From an uncultured Opitutia bacterium (GTDB lineage Bacteria > Verrucomicrobiota > Verrucomicrobiia > Opitutales > Opitutaceae): DNA of 63,467 bases. Below the pieces are notes generated by a model. The model was not told the origin of the DNA. It was given only the letters and a program-made list of their open reading frames with translations, and did no database searches. Shown piece after piece: positions 46,124-53,366 of this stretch (its first letter is position 1; the number at the start of each line of letters is the position of its first letter). Location of the stretch: the NCBI GenBank assembly GCA_903900845.1, contig CAIUOU010000011.1:1-63467 (forward strand), in the 5' to 3' direction. Made by a program: the position numbers and the translations under genes.

Positions 46124-47653
46124 ATGGTTTCCCTCGTCCGTAAGCCCATGCTGTTCCGCCCCGCGCTCGTCCTCTTGCTCGCCGCCTCCTCCGCCTTCGC
46201 CGCGGCACCCCGTCCTAATTTCCTGTTCATCGTCTCGGAGGACAACGGCCCGGAACTCGGCTGCTACGGCAATCCCCACGTGCGCACGCCGAACCTCGAT
46301 CGGCTCGCGTCCGAGGGGGTGCGCTTCGACCGCGCGTATGTCACGCAGGCCGGCTGCAGCCAGTCGCGTTCCAGCATCATGACGGGCCTCTATCCGCACC
46401 AGAACGGGCAGATCGGCCTCGCGACGTGGGGATTCCGGCTGTACCGGCCCGAACTCCCGAACCTGCCCCGCAGCCTGAAGGCCGCCGGTTACCGAACGGG
46501 CATCATCGGCAAGCTCCACCTCAACCCCGAGGACGCGTTCCCGTTTGATTTCACCGCGATCCCGCGCGGCAACTTCGCGCGCAAGGACCTGCCCGACTAC
46601 GCGCGGCGCGCCGAGGAGTTTTTCCGGGCCTCGGACCAGCCATTTTTCCTGAGCCTGAATTTCCCGGACGCCCACCGGCCGTGGATGCGCCAGGTGGACG
46701 GGCTTCCCGCGAACCCGCTCACGGGGGCCGACCTCACGCCGATGCCATACATGGGGGTGGACCGGCCCGACCTGCGGGAGTTGGTCGCCGACTACTACAA
46801 CTGCATGAGCCGGCTGGACTCGCTGGTCGGCGACGTCCTCTCGGCGCTGGCGCGCGCCGGCAAGGCCGAGAACACGCTGGTGATCTACCTCGGCGACCAC
46901 GGGGCCGATCTCCTCAGGGGGAAGCGTACTTCCTACGAGGGCGGCGTGCGTATCCCGCTGCTGGTGCGCTGGCCGGCGGGGGTTCGGGCGGGTCAGGTGC
47001 GGAGGGAACTGGTTTCAACCGTCGACCTGCTGCCCACCGCGCTGGAGCTGGCGGGCGCGACCCTGCCGTCTGGTCTGGCCGGGCGGTCGCTCGTGCCGGT
47101 CTTGCGGGCGCCGGGCACCGCGTGGCGCGAGCACCTGTTCACGGAGTTCCACACGCACGCGGCCCAGGTTAACTTCTGGCCGCAGCGTACGGTGCGCGAC
47201 GACCGCCACAAACTGATCGAGAATCTCCTGCCGGGGGAGATCAACCCGGGCTACGAGTTCACCCTCCATCACCACGAGGCTGACCTGGCCGCTGCGATCG
47301 CCGCCGCGCCGGAGCACGTCCGCGCCGCCTACGCCCGCATGCAGCGCCCCCCGCGCTGGGAGCTCTACGACCTCGAAGCCGATCCCCATGAGTTCCGGGA
47401 TCTCGCCGCGGATCCGGCGCACCGCGGGACTCTCGTGCGGCTCCAGGGCATGCTCGCGCGCTGGCGCGAGGAGACGGCGGATCCCCTGCTCAAGCCTGCC
47501 AACCTCGCTCGGCTGAAGGCGGAGGTCGGCGCCGCGCGCAAGCAGGAGGCGCGGGAACTCTCATGGGATTACCCGTACTATTTTTTCGGTGAGGAACCAC
47601 CGTCCCGCGCTTCCGCTCCCGCCGCCGCGGGCCGGCGCCAGAATCAACGCTGA
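46124..47653 (+). CDS. Exported sulfatase (family S1) 2, atypical CSQSR motif
   Basis: 509 residues. A signal peptide (LFRPALVLLLAASSAFAA) is followed by 'FLFIVSEDNGPELGCYGNP', the heparan-sulfamidase-like start. The formylglycine motif is CSQSR (Cys78), where Pro or Ala is usual at the third position. 'GKLHLNPED' and 'VIYLGDHGADLLRGKRTSYEGGVRIPL' complete the core. The tail is Arg-rich (AGRRQNQR). It resembles N-sulfoglucosamine/heparan-type sulfatases, but that is a loose match. An ATG at 46148 is an alternative start. Confidence 0.88.
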   Translation: MVSLVRKPMLFRPALVLLLAASSAFAAAPRPNFLFIVSEDNGPELGCYGNPHVRTPNLDRLASEGVRFDRAYVTQAGCSQSRSSIMTGLYPHQNGQIGLATWGFRLYRPELPNLPRSLKAAGYRTGIIGKLHLNPEDAFPFDFTAIPRGNFARKDLPDYARRAEEFFRASDQPFFLSLNFPDAHRPWMRQVDGLPANPLTGADLTPMPYMGVDRPDLRELVADYYNCMSRLDSLVGDVLSALARAGKAENTLVIYLGDHGADLLRGKRTSYEGGVRIPLLVRWPAGVRAGQVRRELVSTVDLLPTALELAGATLPSGLAGRSLVPVLRAPGTAWREHLFTEFHTHAAQVNFWPQRTVRDDRHKLIENLLPGEINPGYEFTLHHHEADLAAAIAAAPEHVRAAYARMQRPPRWELYDLEADPHEFRDLAADPAHRGTLVRLQGMLARWREETADPLLKPANLARLKAEVGAARKQEARELSWDYPYYFFGEEPPSRASAPAAAGRRQNQR

Positions 47654-47654
47654 A

Positions 47655-49118
47655 ATGAACCTCCCGCGGCTCGCGCTCTCCCTCTTCCTCGCGTCGTGGT
47701 CGGCGTCCGCCGCGGCGCCGGCGGCGCGGCCGAACGTGCTCATGATCGTGCTCGACGATCTCAACGACTGGGTCGGGCATCTCGGCGGGCATCCCGACGT
47801 CCGCACCCCGCACCTCGACGCGCTGGCGGCGCGCGGCCTCGCCTTCACCAACGCCCACGTCGCGGCCCCGGTCTGCAATCCGTCCCGGGCCGCCGCCATC
47901 ACTGGCCGTCGGCCGAGCGGCCTGGGCATCTACCTGAACGATGCCAAATGGCACGAGACGCATCCGGGCATCCTGTCCATCCCGCTCCATTTCAAGAACC
48001 ACGGCTACCGCGTCGTCGGCGGCGGCAAGGTCAACCACCACACGCCCGGCTTCAACCGCCGCTCCGATTGGCACGACTACTTCGACCAGGTGTTCGACAG
48101 CCCTTACCAGCAGCGGGTCGCCGAGGGCGGGGATTCCCGCGGGTTCTCGTGGCCCGCCGGGTTTCCGCGGAACGGTCTCGAGGCCGTGCGTGCGCTGTCG
48201 CGTCCGCCGCAGAACGCCCCCGAGTTCGACTGGGGGCCGTTCGATCGGCGCGACGAGGAGATGGGCGACGGCCGCCTCGCGGAGTGGATCGCCGCTTTCC
48301 TCGCGCGCCCGCCGGCCGAGCCCTTCTTCCTCGCCGCCGGCATCTACCGGCCGCACCTGCCATGGTACGCGCCGCGGAAGTATTTCGACCTGTACCCGCC
48401 GGATCGCATCACGCCGCCACCGATTAAGTCCGACGATTGCGACGATCTGCCCGCCGGCGGGCAGCGCATGGCGGCCGACCGCCGCGGTGACTACGAGCTC
48501 GTGTGGCGCGAGGGCCGTTACCGCGAGGTGCTGCAGGCCTACCTCGCCAATATCTCCTACGGCGACGCGCTCGTGGGCCGCATCATCGCCGCGCTTGACG
48601 CCAGTCCCGCGGCGAAGAACACGATCGTGGTGGTGTGGTCCGACCACGGCTGGCACCTCGGCGAGAAGCAGCATCTCCACAAGTTCACCCTTTGGGAGCG
48701 CTCGACCCGCGTGCCTTTCCTGGTCTTCGCACCCGGGGTGACGCGCGCCGGGACGCGCTCCTCGCGACCAGTGAGTGTCATCGACCTTTTCCCGACGCTG
48801 AACGAACTGTGTAGCCTGCCGCCGGCGGCCGCGTTGGACGGCCAGAGCCTTGTGCCGCTGCTGCGCGACCCCGCGCGCGCTTGGGAGCGCCCGGCCCTCA
48901 CGACCCACGGCCGCGGGAACCACGCCGTGCGGAGCGAGCGCTGGCGCTACATCCGCTACGACGACGGCGGCGAAGAGCTCTACGATCACGCCAACGACCC
49001 CAACGAGTGGCATAACCTCGCCGGCCGGCCCGAGTTTGCCGCCGTGAAGGCCGACCACACGCGCTGGCTGCCCGCGAACGAAGCGCCTCCCGCGGGCAAA
49101 AAGGGGAAGAAAAAGTGA
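47655..49118 (+). CDS. Exported sulfatase (family S1) 3, iduronate-2-sulfatase-like
   Basis: 487 residues. A signal peptide (LALSLFLASWSASAAA) precedes 'NVLMIVLDDLNDWVGHLGGHPDVRTPHLDALAARG'. The formylglycine motif is CNPSR (Cys74). 'VVVWSDHGWHLGEKQHLHKFTLWERSTRVPF' is typical of iduronate-2-sulfatase-like members. The tail is Lys-rich (GKKGKKK). It starts 1 base after the previous stop (TGAAATG), so the two are likely co-translated. Substrate is inferred only as a sulfated glycan. Confidence 0.92.
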   Translation: MNLPRLALSLFLASWSASAAAPAARPNVLMIVLDDLNDWVGHLGGHPDVRTPHLDALAARGLAFTNAHVAAPVCNPSRAAAITGRRPSGLGIYLNDAKWHETHPGILSIPLHFKNHGYRVVGGGKVNHHTPGFNRRSDWHDYFDQVFDSPYQQRVAEGGDSRGFSWPAGFPRNGLEAVRALSRPPQNAPEFDWGPFDRRDEEMGDGRLAEWIAAFLARPPAEPFFLAAGIYRPHLPWYAPRKYFDLYPPDRITPPPIKSDDCDDLPAGGQRMAADRRGDYELVWREGRYREVLQAYLANISYGDALVGRIIAALDASPAAKNTIVVVWSDHGWHLGEKQHLHKFTLWERSTRVPFLVFAPGVTRAGTRSSRPVSVIDLFPTLNELCSLPPAAALDGQSLVPLLRDPARAWERPALTTHGRGNHAVRSERWRYIRYDDGGEELYDHANDPNEWHNLAGRPEFAAVKADHTRWLPANEAPPAGKKGKKK

Positions 49119-49298
49119 TACGCACGGATTCGTCCGTATCGATTGAGAGATCGACGCCCCATGGGGCAGCCGCGGGTGATCCCGCGAACCCTGCGGCGGC
49201 CTCATCCGCGTTTTCCTTTTTATTCGAATCCCAACCCCATCTGGTGATTTCGCGGTCCTTCGGTCTGCCGCAGGAAAAGTCCCCTCCGCTCTCGCATC

Positions 49299-50750
49299 AT
49301 GAAGCCTAGCCTCGCCTGCCTTTTTCTGCTTTCGGCTCTTTTCTCCGCCGCCGCCGGCGCCGCCGATAGCCGCCGGATGAACATCGTCCTGTTCCTCGTC
49401 GATGACCTCGGCTGGCGCGATATCGGCGCGAACGGCAGCACGTACTACCAGACGCCGAACATCGACCGCCTCGCGCGCGAAGGGGTGCGGTTCACCGACG
49501 CCTACGCGGCCTGCGCCGTGTGCTCGCCCACCCGGGCGGCGGTGCTCACTGGGAAATATCCGGCCCGGCTGCTGCTCACCGACTGGCTGCCCAACGGCCG
49601 TTGGGATCCCAAGTCTCGGCTGCGGAGCGCGCGCTTCGTGCGCAGCCTCCCTTTGGAGGAGCTCACGCTCGCGGAGGCGCTGCGCGAGGGCGGCTACCGC
49701 ACGGCTAACATCGGCAAATGGCACCTCGGCGGCGAACCGTTCTCGCTGCCCGAGCACCACGGATTCGACCTCAACGTCGGCGGCAACGCCCACGGCGCGC
49801 CGGGCGACTTCTTTTTCCCCTACGAGGGAAACTGGGCGATCCCGACCACCGGCCAGCGCGCGCGCTGGAATGTCTTCCCCGACGGGAAACCCGGCGAGTA
49901 CCTCACCGACCGGCTTACCGCCGAGGCCGTGACGTTCATCCGCGAGAACCGCGAGCGTCCGTTCTTCCTCTACTTCCCGCACTACGCGGTGCACACCCCG
50001 CTCCAGGCCAAGCCCGAGGTGGTCGCGAAATACGAGCGCATCCCCGAGGCGGAGCGGCAGGGGAAGCCGGTCTACGCCGCGATGGTCGAGAGCCTCGACG
50101 ACAGCGTGGGCCGCGTGCTGGACACCCTGCGTGAGCTCGGACTCGAACAGAACACGGTGGTGATCTTCACCTCCGACAACGGCGGCTTCTACAACGCGAC
50201 GAGCAACGCGCCGCTCCGGGCCAACAAGGGGGCGTACTACGAGGGCGGCATCCGCGTGCCCCTCCTGATCAAGTGGCCGGGCGTCGCGCGGGCCGGCGTG
50301 GTGAGCGTCGAACCCGTGACCAGCACCGATCTCTACCCGACCTGCCTCGCCGCGGCCGGCCTGCCGGCGCGCCCGCGCCAGCACGTGGACGGCCTCGACC
50401 TGCGGCCGGTGCTCGCGGAAGGGAAGGCGCTGGGGCGCTCCTCGATCTTCTGGCATTTTCCGCACTACAACGAGCACCCGCACAGCGTGCCCTCGGGGGT
50501 CATCCGCCGCGGCGAGTGGAAGCTGATCGAGACCTTCGACCCGGCGGGGGTCGAGTTGTACCACCTGGCCGCGGACCTCGGCGAGACGCGCAATCTTGCC
50601 GCCGTCGAGCTGGGACGAACCGCGGAGCTCCGCCGTGAGCTCGAGGAATGGCGGCGGGCGGTCGGGGCCGAGATGATGGCGCCGAACCCTGATTGGGATC
50701 CGAACTTCCAGCCCGTGCAGAAGGGTAAAAAGAAGAAGGCAGGAAAATGA
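49299..50750 (+). CDS. Exported sulfatase (family S1) 4, arylsulfatase-A-like
   Basis: 483 residues. A signal peptide (LACLFLLSALFSAAAGA) precedes 'NIVLFLVDDLGWRDIGANGSTYYQTPNIDRLAREG'. The formylglycine motif is CSPTR (Cys75). 'GKWHLGG' and 'VVIFTSDNGGFYNATSNAPLRANKGAYYEGGIRVPL' match arylsulfatase-A-like enzymes. The tail is Lys-rich (QKGKKKKAGK). The stop overlaps the mutarotase start by ATGA (50747). A 180-base gap precedes it, holding a small UUCG hairpin (49124-49137) and no gene. Confidence 0.93.
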   Translation: MKPSLACLFLLSALFSAAAGAADSRRMNIVLFLVDDLGWRDIGANGSTYYQTPNIDRLAREGVRFTDAYAACAVCSPTRAAVLTGKYPARLLLTDWLPNGRWDPKSRLRSARFVRSLPLEELTLAEALREGGYRTANIGKWHLGGEPFSLPEHHGFDLNVGGNAHGAPGDFFFPYEGNWAIPTTGQRARWNVFPDGKPGEYLTDRLTAEAVTFIRENRERPFFLYFPHYAVHTPLQAKPEVVAKYERIPEAERQGKPVYAAMVESLDDSVGRVLDTLRELGLEQNTVVIFTSDNGGFYNATSNAPLRANKGAYYEGGIRVPLLIKWPGVARAGVVSVEPVTSTDLYPTCLAAAGLPARPRQHVDGLDLRPVLAEGKALGRSSIFWHFPHYNEHPHSVPSGVIRRGEWKLIETFDPAGVELYHLAADLGETRNLAAVELGRTAELRRELEEWRRAVGAEMMAPNPDWDPNFQPVQKGKKKKAGK

Positions 50751-51820
50751 AGACCGGCGCTTTTATCTCCCGGCCGCTCCTGGCGACCCTTTTTCTGGCT
50801 GGCGCTCTCGTCGCGGCCGAGCCGTCCAGCGCCGGGCAGCTCGAATGGTCGCCACTCGCACCGCTGCCCGACCGCGAGGGTTTCGCCTATCCTTTCGCCG
50901 GCGTCCACCGCGGCGCCCTGCTGGTCGCCGGAGGTGCGAACTTTCCCGACAAGAAACCGTGGGAGGGCGGGACGAAGGTTTGGTACGACACCGTCTTCGT
51001 CTTGGAGCGTCCTCGGGGCGAGTGGCGCGTCGCGGGGCGCCTGCCGCGTCCGCTCGGCTACGGCGTCTCGATCTCGACACCCGAGGGCGTCCTGTGCCTC
51101 GGAGGCGGCGACGTTGAGCGGCACCACGCCGACGCGTTCCTCCTCCGTTGGGAACAGGGCGCGATTGCCACCCGGCCGTTCCCGGCCCTCCCGCGACCGG
51201 TCGCCAATTTCTGCGGCGCGCTGCTGGGCTCGACGGTGTACGTCGCGGGCGGCATCTCCTCGCCCGACGCCACGGAGGCCCTGGCCACGTTCTGGTCGAT
51301 CGACCTCTCCGCGCCCCGCCCGCAGTGGAAGGAATTGCCCGCTTGGCCAGGTCCGGGCCGCATGCTGGCGGTCGCGGCCGTGGCCGACGGCGCGTTCTTT
51401 CTCGCGAGCGGCACCTCGCTCGCGGCGGACGCACAGGGAAAACCAGCGCGCACCTACCTGCGCGACGCCTACCGGTACGATCCCGGCCGCGGCTGGCGCC
51501 GGATCGCCGACCTCCCGCGTCCGGCCGTCGCCGCGCCCACGCCCGCGCCGCGGCACGGGGCGCGGGGTTTCGTGGTGCTCGGCGGCGATGATGCGTCGCA
51601 GCTCAAGGTCACGCCGCTTTCGGCCCACCCGGGTTTCCCCGGCGAGACTTGGGCGTACGATGCCGCGCGGGATGAATGGCGCGGGGCTGGCCGCATGCCC
51701 AAGGCTCCGGTCACCGTGCCGGTGGTCGAGTGGGAGGGGCTTCACGTGATCCCGAGCGGCGAGATCCGCCCGGGCGTGCGGACCCCGGCCGTCTGGGCCC
51801 TGCGGGTCGACAACCGCTGA
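50747..51820 (+). CDS. Exported Kelch-type mutarotase (NanM/YjhT-like)
   Basis: 357 residues. A signal peptide (LLATLFLAGALVAAE) precedes Kelch-type blades: 'GALLVAGGANFPDKKPWEGGTKVWYDTVFVLE', 'GVLCLGGGDVERHH', 'STVYVAGGISSPDAT' and 'ARGFVVLGGDDASQLK'. 'VAGGANFP' and the blade order match the cyclically permuted mutarotase family of NanM, which converts sialic-acid anomers. Here it would act on a sugar in the periplasm released by the sulfatases; sialic acid itself is not proven, as no sialidase is present. It is coupled to the sulfatase before it and followed at 13 bases by another sulfatase. Confidence 0.85.
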   Translation: MKTGAFISRPLLATLFLAGALVAAEPSSAGQLEWSPLAPLPDREGFAYPFAGVHRGALLVAGGANFPDKKPWEGGTKVWYDTVFVLERPRGEWRVAGRLPRPLGYGVSISTPEGVLCLGGGDVERHHADAFLLRWEQGAIATRPFPALPRPVANFCGALLGSTVYVAGGISSPDATEALATFWSIDLSAPRPQWKELPAWPGPGRMLAVAAVADGAFFLASGTSLAADAQGKPARTYLRDAYRYDPGRGWRRIADLPRPAVAAPTPAPRHGARGFVVLGGDDASQLKVTPLSAHPGFPGETWAYDAARDEWRGAGRMPKAPVTVPVVEWEGLHVIPSGEIRPGVRTPAVWALRVDNR

Positions 51821-51833
51821 AACTTCACAACCG

Positions 51834-53366
51834 ATGATCCGGCTCCTCCGCCTTCTTCCTCTGCTCGCGCTCGTGCCCGGCGGCGCGCCAGCCGCTGTGC
51901 CCGCGCGGCCCAACGTGCTCTTTATCGCGGTCGACGACCTGCGGGTCTCACTGGGCTGCTACGGCGACCCGCTCACGCTGACGCCCAACCTCGACCGTTT
52001 CGCGGCTGGTGCGCGCGTCTTCAACCGCGCCTACACCATGCAGGCGGTCTGCGGGCCGGCGCGCACGGCGATCCTCACGGGCCGTCTCCCCGACCAAAAC
52101 CGCTCCTGGCACAACCGGAACCTCTTCCGCGCGACAAACCCCGACACCGTCACGCTGCCGCAGCTTTTCAAGCAGCATGGCTACCTCACGCAGGCGATGG
52201 GGAAGATCTTCAGCGGTGATGAGCGCGAGCTCGATCCCGCGTCTTGGTCGGTGCCTGAGATCCTGCGGCAGGACGGCTGGCGCAATTACGCGCTGCCCCG
52301 CGGCGAAGCGCCCGGGAAACAGGCGCCCTGGGAGGCGGCCGACGTGCCCGACGAGGGTTACAGCGACGGCAAGCTCGCGGCGCTCGCGGTGGAGACACTG
52401 GGTCGCTTGAAGGCGGAGTCGAAGCCGTTTTTCCTCGCGGTGGGCTTCTTCAAGCCGCACCTGCCGTTCAACGCGCCGAAGCGCTACTGGGATCTCCACG
52501 ATCCCGCGAAGTTCGCTCTTCCGGCCGAGTCTTCCCGCGTGCAGGGCGCGCCGGAAGCCGCCTATCACACCCACCGCGAGCTCGGCGGCTACTACGGCAT
52601 GCCGAAGGACGAGCAGCTCGACACCGAGCAGACCCTGAAGCTGCGGCACGGTTACTACGCCTGCGTCTCCTACATCGACGCGCAGATCGGCAAGGTCCTC
52701 CTCGCTCTCGACCGCACCGGCCTCGCCGCCAGTACGATCGTCGTGCTGTGGGGTGATCACGGTTTCGCGCTGGGCGACGCCGGCCGCTGGTGCAAGGGCA
52801 CCAACTTCGAGCTCGACGCCCGTGTGCCGCTCCTCGTGCGGACGCCCGGTCTCGCCCGGCCCGGTGTCGCGAGCGACGCGCTGGTCGAGTACGTCGATGT
52901 CTATCCGACCCTCGCGGAGCTGGCCGGGCTGCCGGCGCCCGCCTACCTCGCCGGGCGCAGCCTCGCGCCCATCCTGCGTGATCCCGACCAACCTGGTCGC
53001 GCCCACGCTCTCTCGCAGTTCTCGCGTCCGTTCAGCGCCGGCCCGCCCCGGTCGATGGGGTACAGCCTACGCACCACGACGCACCGCTACACGCGCTGGG
53101 TCGACTGGCCCGCCCGCACCACCACCGCGGAGGAGCTTTATGACTACTCGAGCCCGGCGAGCGCCGAGCCGCGGTGGACGACTTTCGTCGAGCGCCGCAA
53201 CGTGATCGATGATCCCGCCCACGTGCGCCTGCGCACCGAGCTGCGCGCGAGGATGGATGACGTGCTCGCCCATCGCTCCGTCGTCACCCCCGAGCGCGCC
53301 GCGCCGGCGGGGGAGGGCGCGGCGAAGAAGAAGCGCCAGCGCGCCGACGCCACTCCTTTACCATGA
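51834..53366 (+). CDS. Exported sulfatase (family S1) 5, iduronate-2-sulfatase-like
   Basis: 510 residues. A signal peptide (LLRLLPLLALVPGGAPAAVPA) precedes 'NVLFIAVDDLRVSLGCYGDPLTLTPNLDRFAAGARVFNRAY'. The formylglycine motif is CGPAR (Cys73), the CxPxR type. 'VVLWGDHGFALGDAGRWCKGTNFELDARVPL' is typical of iduronate-2-sulfatase-like enzymes. The tail is basic (AAKKKRQRADATPLP). The stop overlaps the TonB receptor start by ATGA (53363). Confidence 0.93.
   Translation: MIRLLRLLPLLALVPGGAPAAVPARPNVLFIAVDDLRVSLGCYGDPLTLTPNLDRFAAGARVFNRAYTMQAVCGPARTAILTGRLPDQNRSWHNRNLFRATNPDTVTLPQLFKQHGYLTQAMGKIFSGDERELDPASWSVPEILRQDGWRNYALPRGEAPGKQAPWEAADVPDEGYSDGKLAALAVETLGRLKAESKPFFLAVGFFKPHLPFNAPKRYWDLHDPAKFALPAESSRVQGAPEAAYHTHRELGGYYGMPKDEQLDTEQTLKLRHGYYACVSYIDAQIGKVLLALDRTGLAASTIVVLWGDHGFALGDAGRWCKGTNFELDARVPLLVRTPGLARPGVASDALVEYVDVYPTLAELAGLPAPAYLAGRSLAPILRDPDQPGRAHALSQFSRPFSAGPPRSMGYSLRTTTHRYTRWVDWPARTTTAEELYDYSSPASAEPRWTTFVERRNVIDDPAHVRLRTELRARMDDVLAHRSVVTPERAAPAGEGAAKKKRQRADATPLP

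Noticed and set aside
49124-49137. Short UUCG hairpin ACGGA-TTCG-TCCGT after sulfatase 3
   Set aside because: A 5-base stem with no T-tract; too weak to call a terminator.
47490-50564. A 1024-codon open frame on the minus strand across the sulfatase genes
   Set aside because: Product lacks a signal or any family motif and is full of Arg/Ala/His runs expected from antisense reading of GC-rich genes; the plus-strand sulfatases explain it.
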